A stretch of 64,000 nt of DNA from Levilactobacillus fuyuanensis (GTDB lineage: Bacteria > Bacillota > Bacilli > Lactobacillales > Lactobacillaceae), in contig NZ_RHNZ01000007.1 in the NCBI RefSeq assembly GCF_003946395.1, positions 62,001-126,000 of the forward strand. The letters are read 5' to 3'. Below the pieces are notes generated by a model that saw nothing but the letters and a program-made list of their open reading frames with translations, was not told the origin of the DNA and made no database searches. Positions 49,712 through 58,422 of this stretch are shown here, piece after piece. The position numbers were made by a program, and so were the translations under genes. Numbering within the stretch: position 1 is the first letter of the stretch; each line of letters opens with the position of its first letter.

Positions 49712-50972
49712 TCTGCCGTTTTACAGCCCGCCAGACGGTACTGGTGCTGACACCAAATCGCTGGGCAATCTCCCGATAGGTCTTGCCACTCGTTCGTAGT
49801 TGGCAGAACGTTGCGGGCGTAGGCACCAACATCTGCGGCTGCGAAGGTTTCAGCTGCTGACCGTCTAGCTGAGGCTGCTCTCCCGTGATCTTCTCTACCG
49901 GTTCTACCCGGATACCTGCCTGGGGACGTGTCAAAACTAGAGGCTCCGTTTGTTGAATCTTAGCCAAGGCATTGACCACGCAATGCGTGGTTTGCGCATC
50001 CCAGAGTGCATTGTGCTGGTGCGGATTGAAGATATTCAGGAGTCCTGCCACGCCATTCAATGGCAAATAGTGATGCGTGTCCTTCTTCCGATGGTTACTG
50101 CGATTAATGACCTGATTCGTGTAAATACTACCGTCAAACACCGCTAGTTTCGCTCCTAGTAGTTCCTGTTCCGATGTGGAGAACGCGTCAAAGTTAACAG
50201 CCAGTGTGTGCTGGAGCAAGCGAAGGTCATTACTCTTGTCCCAAAAGACTAGGGGTAATCGCCGGGCTAGAACTTCGTGGATAAAGGTCTTCAACACGGT
50301 CACCGGGTCCGTCTGTAACTCATACGCAACCAAGGTTAACTTTGTCTCCTTGAGCCCTCGCAGTTTAATCTCAGCTGAAAAATTAGGATTGTCCAAGTAG
50401 TGATTGAAAAATAGATCTAATGCCTGATTCCCCGCATATCCCAGTACTGCCAACTGAAAGATCCCCGCTTTTTCACCATAAACTGTGGTCCGACGTTGCA
50501 CGATACTATCTCCCTGCCGTTGAGTCTCAAAAAGAACACCAAATTCACAGTCGATCACCGCGTATTTTTCTGGAATCTCGGTGAGCGTTTCAATCGTCGG
50601 AAAGACTGCCGCCAATTGCGCCTTAAATGCATCAGTTATCGGCTGAGCAGTCGTCACGGGCAGGCTGTAGCCATTCGCCTTTAGTAATGCCGTCACACTC
50701 AAAGTCTCTGCGTCAGTATCATAATTGACAATCTTCTTAGCGCCCAGCGTGAGTGAATGCCCTGAAGTCGACGCAATCACAAACCGCTGGTGTTCGTCGA
50801 TTGTAATCTGCGTGATTTCTCCCCAGCTAGCGTAATTCTTCGCCACCAGTAACTGCCCAGACTGATCGACCTGACAAATGGGATAATCGACGATATAGAC
50901 AAAGTGATTCTCCTGCGGGAGCTTATCCAGCGCCCGCCGTTCCGCGAAAACAATCCTAGCCGTCACCATCAT
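49689..50972 (-). CDS. DEDDh exonuclease-like protein with a C-terminal helix-turn-helix
   Basis: 427 residues; ATG 50972 (a GTG two codons later is equally placed behind CGGGGG). Residues 1-130 are an unrecognised strand-rich region. From 137 a DnaQ-like fold is visible: exo I D141/E143 in AVIDCEFGVLF, exo II near D249 in FWDKSNDLRLLQHTL, exo III H320/D325 in HNALWDAQTTHCVV. The last 40 residues (387-420) are a resolvase/Hin-like helix-turn-helix, LRTSGKTYREIAQRFGVSTSTVWRAVKR. This suggests a 3'-5' exonuclease or RNase recruited to a DNA site. I know no such named family. Not obviously in an operon. Confidence 0.75.
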   Translation of the reverse strand: MMVTARIVFAERRALDKLPQENHFVYIVDYPICQVDQSGQLLVAKNYASWGEITQITIDEHQRFVIASTSGHSLTLGAKKIVNYDTDAETLSVTALLKANGYSLPVTTAQPITDAFKAQLAAVFPTIETLTEIPEKYAVIDCEFGVLFETQRQGDSIVQRRTTVYGEKAGIFQLAVLGYAGNQALDLFFNHYLDNPNFSAEIKLRGLKETKLTLVAYELQTDPVTVLKTFIHEVLARRLPLVFWDKSNDLRLLQHTLAVNFDAFSTSEQELLGAKLAVFDGSIYTNQVINRSNHRKKDTHHYLPLNGVAGLLNIFNPHQHNALWDAQTTHCVVNALAKIQQTEPLVLTRPQAGIRVEPVEKITGEQPQLDGQQLKPSQPQMLVPTPATFCQLRTSGKTYREIAQRFGVSTSTVWRAVKRQTKSAITN

Positions 50973-51091
50973 CCCCCGTTTCAGAATTTTGATTATTTCC
51001 AGCTTACCGGATTATTTTCTCAAAAGCCACTGATATGCTTTATAAAATTAATTATTAAAGCTATTGCATAAATTAATATATAACTGGACGC

Positions 51092-51122
51092 AAAAAGGTC
51101 CAGGGTGACTGCCCCTGAACCC
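51092..51122 (-). terminator. Rho-independent terminator after the serine hydrolase
   Basis: Minus strand GGTTCAGGG pairs with CCCTGGACC (one mismatch), then TTTTTG. Confidence 0.85.
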
Positions 51123-51133
51123 TCATACAGCTA

Positions 51134-51952
51134 TTAACGATGATTCTCTAGATACTTCACAGTGTCGCGACCTAACCGATTCATTGCGCGATACTGTTGT
51201 GCCTGGTTACCCTGCTGAGCCATGACAACAATGGTATAGGTACCGTGTTTCGTCCTAAAGAGACTCGCGTCATTCTGCACCCCTTTGGCCGGAAATTCAC
51301 CAGTCTTGTTGTAGACCGCCGCATGCTTCACCAATTTTGGCAATTTCGAGTGATTCTTGCAATGGTGGAGTAGGGTCATCATCTTATTATCATAGGTCTT
51401 CCCCAATAATTTATGCTGACTGACCAACGTTAAAAAGCGCGTAAGATCATTGACCGACGTGTAATTGTCATGCCCTCGCTGCAAGGCCCGTGTATCCATC
51501 ATATAGCGACGCAGATGGGAATGCTTAAAGCCATAGGTCTTCATTGTCTGATTGACGCACTTAAAGCCCCCCAGTCGATGAATCAAGCGATTGGTCGCGG
51601 CATTATCTGAGTTGTGAATCATCCGTCCCAGATCCGCCTTGACCGCCTTCGTCAGCTTTAAATGGTGGGCCTGCACCCGCTGAAACACCGTCAGCATGAC
51701 GTAAACTTTAATCGTACTGGCCGACCGCTGCCCCTGAATCTTTTTATTTCCCGTTGTCACCGCTAGTGGCCGTTGTCCGAGCCGCGTGACCTTGACGGAC
51801 CACCGCCCATGAACCGGTCGCATGTCACGTTTGATTACCTTCTTAATCGCCACCTGCTCGTGACCGGCCGTCGTCGCTTGTGCAGTCGTCACTACCCCAC
51901 TAAATACTCCGCAACCCACCACTACCGCCAACATCATTTTCCAATATTGCAT
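51134..51952 (-). CDS. Secreted class A beta-lactamase-like serine hydrolase
   Basis: 272 residues. Signal peptide (MQYWKMMLAVVVGCGVFSG to about TTAQA). Active-site motifs of penicillin-recognising enzymes: SxxK in SASTIKVYVM (near 77-80), SDN in HNSDNAATN (near 114), KTG in YNKTGEFPAKG (near 217). The class A omega-loop Glu is not evident. Similar lactobacillus proteins are annotated as serine hydrolases; they may act on peptidoglycan rather than antibiotics. The protein is unusually basic and His-rich. Single gene. Confidence 0.87.
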   Translation of the reverse strand: MQYWKMMLAVVVGCGVFSGVVTTAQATTAGHEQVAIKKVIKRDMRPVHGRWSVKVTRLGQRPLAVTTGNKKIQGQRSASTIKVYVMLTVFQRVQAHHLKLTKAVKADLGRMIHNSDNAATNRLIHRLGGFKCVNQTMKTYGFKHSHLRRYMMDTRALQRGHDNYTSVNDLTRFLTLVSQHKLLGKTYDNKMMTLLHHCKNHSKLPKLVKHAAVYNKTGEFPAKGVQNDASLFRTKHGTYTIVVMAQQGNQAQQYRAMNRLGRDTVKYLENHR

Positions 51953-52020
51953 ATGTACCGCCTCATTAACTATTAATTACGTCATATTTTACGCCTAACC
52001 CGAAGAAAGAAATAGCCCAC

Positions 52021-52072
52021 AAAAAATCGTCCTCCGTGAGACCAGTCTTTCCGACTGAATCTCATGGAGGAC
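52021..52072 (-). terminator. Strong rho-independent terminator after 52105-53205
   Basis: Minus strand GTCCTCCATGAGA pairs with TCTCACGGAGGAC (one mismatch) with an inner CAGTC/GACTG stem, followed by GATTTTTT. Confidence 0.93.
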
Positions 52073-52104
52073 ACTACTAGCTATTCATTTTAGCTTTTCA
52101 AAAT

Positions 52105-53205
52105 TTACCAATCCAATGCATTCCCCGCCAAAACTTCCGGTTGGTGGTTGCTCAGCAGGTAAGCTTGCCCATTTCCGCCAAAGCTCAAGCCCTCAAATTC
52201 GCGCTTAGAGGCAAAATGTGTCCACTTCACATCCTGATCGGTCAAGTGACCACGACCAGCCAGCTTAGCCACTGGCAGGCTGGCAATTGACTCGTCGGCC
52301 ACCAGATACAGGCGATCATTGTTGGGATTGAATGCCATGCTCTGGACACAGGTCCCAGGTCCATGCTTCAGGACCTGACTGGTCAATCGGAAATCAACGT
52401 GATGCCGCCCGACGCGCCCCTGGTAAATGTAGACGTCCGTGGGATTTGGCCGAGTCCAAAAGTAGGCGCGTCCTCGATGATCAAACGCTAACACGTGGCC
52501 GCCGGGAACCGCGAAGTCCCCCGCCCGCAAGCGGAAACGAATCCGATGGACTGGCGCCAACGTGCTGGCACTCAACTGCTGGAGGTAGCCATATTGACTA
52601 ACGGGTACCCGCGGCGCCGATTCACGGTCGCACCACATGTAAAGCTGATGGGTCTTCCAATCATACGCCAACGATTGGCCATGACCGGTCACGAAGGCTG
52701 GCCCCACCTTAATTGCCGTACGTATTTGCTTTTCCTTCGCCGACAGGTTAGCCGCAATCGTGTAGACCCGCTGAATCTGCTGTGGTGTTGCCTTTAGGCT
52801 AGCCAACCGACTCATATTAAACCGAACGATACGACCACGGTTGTGCCAAGCCGTCGGACAGTAGACAACGTAAAGATAATGCCCCACCACGGCCATACTC
52901 TGTGGATCACCCCAGGCTTCCCCCTGGTAGCCTGGCGTGGGTAGCAGGTATTTCGTGGTAAAAGTCACTGCCGATCCCTGATCACTGGCAATCGTGTTGG
53001 TGCCGTGAAGGTTGGCGGCCTGCGCATAACTGCTGGGTACCGGGACAAAATGAACCTGACTGTCATCGAGTGGACGTAACTTAGCCGGTGTCGCCAACGC
53101 TGCCGCGCGTTGATCCACGGTGGTCATGGCGTGGGCCGGCACCGTTGCTGAGACGCCCCAGATAAGACTTACGAGTAATGCTCCCCATAAATGAATTTTT
53201 CGCAT
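52105..53205 (-). CDS. Secreted protein, tandem paralogue 1 (probable beta-propeller)
   Basis: 366 residues. Signal peptide ending PAHA. The mature part has repeated strand patterns with Trp/Tyr/Gly ends (LYVVYCPTAWHNRGRIVRFN, LYMWCDRESAPRVP, AYFWTRPNPTDVYIY, LYLVADESIASLP), which suggests a beta-propeller of six or seven blades; no known catalytic motif. The wording GPAFVTGHGQSLAYDWKTHQ and FEGLSFGGNGQAYLLSNHQPE is shared with the next gene. Found, as far as I know, only in lactobacilli; function unknown. Extracellular. Confidence 0.8.
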   Translation of the reverse strand: MRKIHLWGALLVSLIWGVSATVPAHAMTTVDQRAAALATPAKLRPLDDSQVHFVPVPSSYAQAANLHGTNTIASDQGSAVTFTTKYLLPTPGYQGEAWGDPQSMAVVGHYLYVVYCPTAWHNRGRIVRFNMSRLASLKATPQQIQRVYTIAANLSAKEKQIRTAIKVGPAFVTGHGQSLAYDWKTHQLYMWCDRESAPRVPVSQYGYLQQLSASTLAPVHRIRFRLRAGDFAVPGGHVLAFDHRGRAYFWTRPNPTDVYIYQGRVGRHHVDFRLTSQVLKHGPGTCVQSMAFNPNNDRLYLVADESIASLPVAKLAGRGHLTDQDVKWTHFASKREFEGLSFGGNGQAYLLSNHQPEVLAGNALDW

Positions 53206-53297
53206 AATCCATTACCCCCCAATCTTTCCAGCCAGTATAAGTCGACTAGGAAAAACTGGGGGCTCAAACCATTTTTATTACTCACTCAACTTACTAG

Positions 53298-54398
53298 CTA
53301 CCAATTGGAACGGTTACCGGTTAGAATCTCAGGGTTATGGTTGGTGAGCAGATAGGCCTGGCCATTGTGCGCAAACGCCAGGCCCTCAAACTCCCGCCGC
53401 GAAGAGAATTTATTCCAGGTCACATTGTGCTTGGTAAGGTGACCCTTGCCATTTAACTTTTTAGCCGGTAACTTAGCGATGGAGTCGTCGGCCACCAGAT
53501 AGAGCTGGCCCGTGCGCGGATTATACCCCATACTCTGGACCCGCGTCCCAGGACCGTGTTGCAAGACCTGACGGGTCAACCGAAACTTCACATGACGACT
53601 CGAGACCCGCCCCTTATAAATATAAACATGATGCGTAGTCGGCCGCGTCCAGAAGTAGGCATTCCCGTATTTATCAAACGTTAAGACGTGGCCGCCCGCC
53701 ACCGCGAAGTGCCCGTGCTTCAACCGGAACCGCACCTGGTGAACGGGCTTCAGCTGGCTACCACTAATCTGACTAATGTAACCATCCTTATTGGCCGGCA
53801 CCCGGGGCGCCTTTTCCTTGTCACACCACATATAGAGCTGATGATCGTGCCAGTTATAGGCCAAGGACTGCCCGTGTCCCGTTACAAATGCTGGACCAAC
53901 CTTGATGGCGTGTCGAATGGCACGTGATTGACCTGTCCCCGACTGATAGGTTCGCTGGACTTGCTGCGGCGTCACGTGAAGCTTCTGTAAAACCGACACG
54001 TCATACCGGACAATACGGCCACGATTATGCCAAGCTGTTGGGCAATACACCACGTAAAGATAGCGACCAGTTGCCGCGACACTCTGCGGATTACCCCAAG
54101 CCTGATGACGATAGCCAGGATACGGCAACAGATAACGCGTCTTAAAGGTGATGCTGGCCCCCCGCGCTTGCCTGATCACATTTCCACGATGGAGGTTGGG
54201 GGCATGTCGATAGCTCTTAGGCACCTTCACATAATGCACGGCACTATCATTAATGGCTCGGAGTCGACCGACGCTTAACGCGCTAGAGTGCTGATGAACG
54301 ACGTGATAGGCCGCTGCGGAAGTGCTTGGTAATAAGCCCAACGCCCCTAAGAAAAGACCAATGACAAAGAACAAAGTAATATGTTTCCAATTAAGCAT
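53298..54398 (-). CDS. Secreted protein, tandem paralogue 2 (probable beta-propeller)
   Basis: 366 residues from ATG 54398 (MLNWKHITLFFVIGLFLG); the upstream TTG directly abuts its AAGGTGG. The same length as the downstream paralogue supports this start. Signal peptide, then the same block order: PGYRHQAWGNPQSVAATGRYLYVVYCP region, GPAFVTGHGQSLAYNW, LYMWCDKEKAPRVP, AYFWTRPTTHHVYIY, FEGLAFAHNGQAYLLTNHNPE. It is more basic and His/Lys-rich than its twin. The two are on one strand 93 bases apart and clearly come from duplication. No terminator was seen between them. Confidence 0.8.
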   Translation of the reverse strand: MLNWKHITLFFVIGLFLGALGLLPSTSAAAYHVVHQHSSALSVGRLRAINDSAVHYVKVPKSYRHAPNLHRGNVIRQARGASITFKTRYLLPYPGYRHQAWGNPQSVAATGRYLYVVYCPTAWHNRGRIVRYDVSVLQKLHVTPQQVQRTYQSGTGQSRAIRHAIKVGPAFVTGHGQSLAYNWHDHQLYMWCDKEKAPRVPANKDGYISQISGSQLKPVHQVRFRLKHGHFAVAGGHVLTFDKYGNAYFWTRPTTHHVYIYKGRVSSRHVKFRLTRQVLQHGPGTRVQSMGYNPRTGQLYLVADDSIAKLPAKKLNGKGHLTKHNVTWNKFSSRREFEGLAFAHNGQAYLLTNHNPEILTGNRSNW

Positions 54399-54489
54399 AA
54401 AAATCTCTTTTCCCCAAAATAAGACTTCAAAAACAATCAACCACCTTAAGTATAAGCCGTTCTCCCCCAGAATTTCAGTATTTACCCCG

Positions 54490-54525
54490 AAAAAAACACG
54501 TGCCCATCTAAAATGGTCACGTGCC
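54490..54525 (-). terminator. Rho-independent terminator after luxS
   Basis: Minus strand CACGTGACCAT pairs with ATGGGCACGTG (one mismatch), then six T residues. Confidence 0.9.
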
Positions 54526-54548
54526 TGTCAATATCAAACTTAGTTAAC

Positions 54549-55022
54549 CTAAATAACTTCGCGCTTGAATGGGTCCTTAGAAATCCCCTTGTCGAGGATA
54601 TCCTTGCTCCATTCCTTAGCGGAGAAGAGGCTGTGGTCGCGGTAGTTCCCACAACTGTATTTGTCAGTCCCTTGAACATCCTTCCATTCCGTATCAAATG
54701 CGATTCGGTGAAGGGCAGCCTTCAAAGCCTTGGCAACTTCTTCGGTGGATTGTTCACCCCAGGTAATCAAGTGGAACCCAGTCCGGCAACCGAATGGTGA
54801 ACAGTCAATGACGCCGTCCATTTCGTCGCGGAGGTAGCCCGCTAACAAGTGTTCAATCGTATGTAACCCGGCCGTCGGAATTGCATTGGTGTTGGGTTGA
54901 ACTAACCGTAAATCAAAATTCGAGATAACGTCACCCTTCGTCCCCGTTTCACGGGTAATCAAACGAACGTAAGGTGCTTTAACAGCGGTGTGATCTAACG
55001 TAAAACTTTCAACTTTTGCCAT
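54549..55022 (-). CDS. luxS: S-ribosylhomocysteine lyase
   Basis: 157 residues, the normal length. Zinc ligands H54 and H58 in [10 protein letters not shown] and C124 in [10 protein letters not shown]; catalytic C79 in [13 protein letters not shown] 55022 after AGGGAG. It converts S-ribosylhomocysteine to homocysteine and the AI-2 precursor DPD in the activated methyl cycle, cytosolic. Single gene with its own terminator; no pfs or methionine genes nearby. Confidence 0.97.
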   Translation of the reverse strand: MAKVESFTLDHTAVKAPYVRLITRETGTKGDVISNFDLRLVQPNTNAIPTAGLHTIEHLLAGYLRDEMDGVIDCSPFGCRTGFHLITWGEQSTEEVAKALKAALHRIAFDTEWKDVQGTDKYSCGNYRDHSLFSAKEWSKDILDKGISKDPFKREVI

Positions 55023-55150
55023 TATTGTGCCAACTCCCTTGTTAAAAATATGTGTACTTCCTTACTGTACACCAACCGCCCCGACAGTTGCTACTAATTT
55101 ACTAATAACAAAACTTGTCGCCTGCGGCTGTCAGAAATTCCGCCTGCTGT

Positions 55151-55267
55151 GGGGACCGGTCCAAGCCTGAGGAGCGGTCTTGAACCTCGACTTGAAGCCG
55201 TCAAAATTCAGACGGCTCCAAGCTCGTCCCATGACCTAACCTGACCAAAACCGTCAGCTAAGGTCAT
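55151..55267. ncRNA. Structured intergenic sequence between luxS and the LCP gene
   Basis: Within the 541-base gap 55023-55563. Stems: GGGAC (55152-55156) with GTCCC (55226-55230); CTTG-A-AGCCGTC (55191-55202) with GACGGCT-C-CAAG (55211-55222); ATGACCT (55231-55237) with AGGTCAT (55261-55267), and inside it CTGAC with GTCAG. No ORF fits. It shares short strings with 31031-31215 (GAGGTTCAA on the minus strand here). Strand unknown. The rest of the gap shows no feature. Confidence 0.45.
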
Positions 55268-55563
55268 CGTCACGGCTGGCTACATTTCCGACCTCCTCCG
55301 GCTTAGATAACTTTCATTATTGAAAAGCTGCCTGTATTCTCCCAGTACCACTAACATTCGCGAAATAACATCGCTCAAAGAAGCTCTCCTATCATCACAC
55401 TCTCTGCTTTTTCTCACCCCGTAGCACCACACCCTGATTAAGTTTCCCTTTCAGTTTTCTAAAGTTACCTAAGAAAATATCAAAACTGGGCGTTCCCTTC
55501 GCCATCGTTGCCAAACCTAGCTATACTGGGTTGCGGATTAAGAGATTCAGGGGAGGAATCATC

Positions 55564-56562
55564 ATGGAAAATACACCTTTACCACCACGTCGTCGGACCT
55601 TCACGTCTCGTCACCATCGCTTACGACGGTGGCTACTAGCACTTTGTAGCCTCCTGGCCTTCGGTGGCGGCATCTATGGCTGGCGCGCTTGGCACGCGGC
55701 TCAAGCCACCTTTTCGCAGACCTACCGTGCCGATGGTCTCAAACCAACGAATACCGCTCTGACCAGCGGCAAACCCTTTGCCATCTTGCTGTTGGGCACC
55801 GATACCGGCGCTCTGGGACGGCATGACGTGGGTCGGACCGACACTATGATTGTCGCGACCATCAATCCTAAAAAGCAGACAGCCAAACTGACCAGCATCC
55901 CCCGCGACACCCTGGTCGATATCTACGGGAGTCAACAGGATGAGGAAAAAATCAACGCCGCCTATCCCCTCTATGGCGCCAAGACGACTATCAAAACTGT
56001 GGAGCACCTCGTCAATATTCCCATCAGCTATTACGTCCTGCTGAACATGGGTGGCCTGAAGAAAATGATTAACGCAGTCGGTGGTGTCACCGTCGATCCC
56101 CTACTGACCTTTCACTACGAGCAGGCTAACGTGGTCAAGGGTCATAAGATTCATCTGAATGGTGCCAGCGCCCTCGCCTACTCACGGATGCGTGACCAGG
56201 ACCCTCTTGGTGACTACGGTCGCCAGGCCCGGCAACGGCAGATCATTAAGGCCTTGGTCCTCAAGGAAGCCAGTATCAGCTCATTGACCCGCTACCAGTC
56301 TGTCCTAGACTCACTGAGCAGCAATCTCCAAACCAATCTGACCTTCAACGACCTCATGTGGCTCCGAGCCAAGGACGGTCACACTAGCCGACACATCAAA
56401 TCCCAAACGCTTCAGGGCGAAAACGCCACACTCAACGGTATCGATTACCAGATTGCCCCGCAGAGTGAGGTCGCTAAGGTCTCAACGAACTTGCGACGGG
56501 CGTTAGACCTACCCGCAACCACCAGCTTTCAAACGGACGCTCTTGATCCGCTTGGATTCTAA
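55564..56562 (+). CDS. LytR-CpsA-Psr (LCP) family wall-polymer transferase
   Basis: 332 residues from ATG 55564 after GGGGAGGA. Short basic cytoplasmic end, one membrane helix (WLLALCSLLAFGGGIYGW), then the LCP domain: LLLGTDTGALGRHDVGRTDTMIVATINP, SIPRDTLVDIYG, VGGVTVD and YSRMRDQDPLGDYGRQARQRQI with the conserved Arg residues. LCP enzymes attach teichoic acids or capsule to peptidoglycan from lipid-linked precursors, outside the membrane. Single gene with a terminator. Confidence 0.93.
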   Translation: MENTPLPPRRRTFTSRHHRLRRWLLALCSLLAFGGGIYGWRAWHAAQATFSQTYRADGLKPTNTALTSGKPFAILLLGTDTGALGRHDVGRTDTMIVATINPKKQTAKLTSIPRDTLVDIYGSQQDEEKINAAYPLYGAKTTIKTVEHLVNIPISYYVLLNMGGLKKMINAVGGVTVDPLLTFHYEQANVVKGHKIHLNGASALAYSRMRDQDPLGDYGRQARQRQIIKALVLKEASISSLTRYQSVLDSLSSNLQTNLTFNDLMWLRAKDGHTSRHIKSQTLQGENATLNGIDYQIAPQSEVAKVSTNLRRALDLPATTSFQTDALDPLGF

Positions 56563-56597
56563 AAGCGTACGCCACTCATAACTGATTTCATGCATGT

Positions 56598-56648
56598 AAA
56601 ATACGCTTCTGAAGAGGTTGTCGCCAATTCCTTCAGAAGCGTATTTTC
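56598..56648. terminator. Bidirectional terminator between convergent genes
   Basis: AAATACGCTTCTGAAG pairs perfectly with CTTCAGAAGCGTATTT; T tract on both strands. It serves the LCP gene and the DUF1129-like gene. Confidence 0.93.
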
Positions 56649-56686
56649 AAATTCTCTTCAATTTTTGAATCCTCACTAAGCGTAGC

Positions 56687-57529
56687 CTAAGATTCGTCTG
56701 ACTTTTGTTGTCGAGCCTGCCAGATGCGCCAGCCAATAATCAGCACGCTGGCATCTCCCAGTAAGGTTCCTAGACCAATCAGGAAGTTACCAGCACCGGT
56801 AACCATTAGTCCAGACGTTGCCGGCATCCGCGCGAGCAAAGCCAGCAGCGTGGTGATCCACAGGCTACCCAAAACAGCAGGCAACCAAGAGTTGGGATGC
56901 TGCCGATTCTGCCACCAAGCCAGACCAGTGATGGCTATGGCGAAGATTAATAGGGTAATACTCCCACCAACCCGCGTCAGGTAGACCAGGCCGTGCACCG
57001 GAACCGTTCGGGCAGCGATGCCCATAGCAGCTAGTAAGCCCACAATAATGACTAACCAGCCAATCAACCGTCCCCGAGCCGTAAACCGTTGTGTCAGCCA
57101 GAGGCCCAGGCCCATCGCGAGGATAAAGAGGCCATACTGCACGGCCACTAACAGCATTTGTAGCGGTACCGCCGGTAGAATCACGGTTGGTAGAATCGTG
57201 CCCAGAGTGAAGACCAGTAGTGGCACCAGGGCATCCCAGGTTTTCCACCACGGACGTTGCTTGACCAACTTGCCCATCGCGATCGCCACCGTTGCCGGAC
57301 CGCCACTAAGATAATCTTCGGCCGATTGCCCATTTTTCTGGGCGGCCAAGATCTCCGTTAAAAGGTCCGCCAAATCCCGTTGAAGTAACGTTTCATCCGC
57401 CGCATACTTTGATTGTTCCCGTAAATGCCTGACCAGTTGACTCCAGTAGGCCTGATTGACCGTGTTGAGTTGCTCCCGCATCGCGGCATTTCGTTTAATA
57501 ATCGTTGCGATTCGCGCCACGATTGCCAC
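56687..57529 (-). CDS. DUF1129-like membrane protein
   Basis: 280 residues if started at GTG 57529; a GTG three codons later (57520) is better spaced from AAGGGA. The N-terminal helical part (NQAYWSQLVRHLREQ, LLTEILAAQKNGQSAEDYLSGGP) follows the DUF1129 pattern, then six membrane helices from about 98 to the end. Function unknown. It lies 5' to 3' into the bidirectional terminator and starts 70 bases beyond the crcB pair on the same strand. Confidence 0.75.
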   Translation of the reverse strand: MAIVARIATIIKRNAAMREQLNTVNQAYWSQLVRHLREQSKYAADETLLQRDLADLLTEILAAQKNGQSAEDYLSGGPATVAIAMGKLVKQRPWWKTWDALVPLLVFTLGTILPTVILPAVPLQMLLVAVQYGLFILAMGLGLWLTQRFTARGRLIGWLVIIVGLLAAMGIAARTVPVHGLVYLTRVGGSITLLIFAIAITGLAWWQNRQHPNSWLPAVLGSLWITTLLALLARMPATSGLMVTGAGNFLIGLGTLLGDASVLIIGWRIWQARQQKSDES

Positions 57530-57598
57530 TCCCTTCGAAAAAACATTCTGTTTCCATAATAGGGAAGTTTCCAGTAAAACGCCACTGATTTCTACCGT

Positions 57599-57958
57599 TT
57601 AGCGGAAATGCAGGCCACACCAGAGCCCACTGGCAGCCAGTAACAGCCCACCACCGACACTCAGGACTAAATACCCTAATGCAGTACCAAAACGCCGCTG
57701 GTCGGCTAACATGACCACCTCATGGCTGAAGGTAGAGAAGGTTGTGAAGCCACCGAGGATGCCGGTTCCCAGTAACACGGTCAGTGGCCGATCAAATTGC
57801 CAGCCGGTCAGACCGCCGAGTAGAAAGCTTCCGAGCCAGTTAATGGCTATGGTCGCTACCGGCCAATGGTTCCCCAGCCACCGCTGAATCAACCGCGTTG
57901 TGCCGTACCGCCCCAGTGCGCCAATCGCCGCACCGACGCCGGCCACTGCGGCCATCAT
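57599..57958 (-). CDS. crcB: Fluoride exporter subunit CrcB (second)
   Basis: 119 residues from ATG 57958, which overlaps the TGA of the upstream crcB (ATGA). Four membrane helices. Motifs: GRYGTTRL, NWLGSFLLGGLTG and GFTTFSTFSHE with the Phe-box and the central Asn. Together with the preceding paralogue it should form a heterodimeric fluoride channel (Fluc), as is usual in lactobacilli. Confidence 0.93.
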   Translation of the reverse strand: MMAAVAGVGAAIGALGRYGTTRLIQRWLGNHWPVATIAINWLGSFLLGGLTGWQFDRPLTVLLGTGILGGFTTFSTFSHEVVMLADQRRFGTALGYLVLSVGGGLLLAASGLWCGLHFR

Positions 57959-58350
57959 AATTCTTCCACCACAGGAAAGGCCCACCAACGCCGCGCACTC
58001 CAGACACCGAGCCAGCTAAGTAGCAAACCACCAATCAGGGTAATCCCCACATAGAGCCCCGCAATTCCCCACGCTTGCTGAATCAGGAGTCGTTCTAGAT
58101 CCAGACTAAACGTGGAGAAGGTTGTGAACGCGCCAAGACCGCCGATACCTACCCCAACGGTCACCGCGCTGGGCCATTTGACCGTCACCGTTTCCGCGTG
58201 AGATAACCAAGCCAACAGACCACTCCCCAACAGGTTAACCAGGACTGTGGCCCAGGGAAAGCCAGCGGTCACGGGAAGTACGGCCCCTAGCAGGTAGCGC
58301 CCACCGCCACCGATAAACGCACACAAGACAATTGCAAAAATATTGGCCAT
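57955..58350 (-). CDS. crcB: Fluoride exporter subunit CrcB (first)
   Basis: 131 residues. Four membrane helices; GGGGRYLLGAVLP, NLLGSGLLAWLSH and GAFTTFSTFSLDLE motifs are intact. Translationally coupled to the second crcB. A TATAAT box lies about 35 bases upstream. No fluoride riboswitch motif was seen before it. Confidence 0.93.
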   Translation of the reverse strand: MANIFAIVLCAFIGGGGRYLLGAVLPVTAGFPWATVLVNLLGSGLLAWLSHAETVTVKWPSAVTVGVGIGGLGAFTTFSTFSLDLERLLIQQAWGIAGLYVGITLIGGLLLSWLGVWSARRWWAFPVVEEL

Positions 58351-58392
58351 TGCTCCGGGCCACCTCTCAAATAGTATCTTCCGATTATACCA

Positions 58393-58420
58393 AAAAAGCC
58401 GCCATAATTGGCGACTTCCG
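58393..58420 (-). terminator. Rho-independent terminator after cstR
   Basis: Minus strand GTCGCC-AATTAT-GGCGGC (one wobble) then TTTTTT. Confidence 0.9.
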
Positions 58421-58422
58421 GA

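Noticed and set aside
51134-51952. True beta-lactamase resistance gene
   Set aside because: The three motifs are present but the class A omega-loop Glu is not evident and lactobacilli commonly carry such secreted serine hydrolases.
57955-58422. Fluoride riboswitch before crcB
   Set aside because: Looked for the GGCGATGGTG-type core; only the cstR terminator and a -10 box are present in the short gap.
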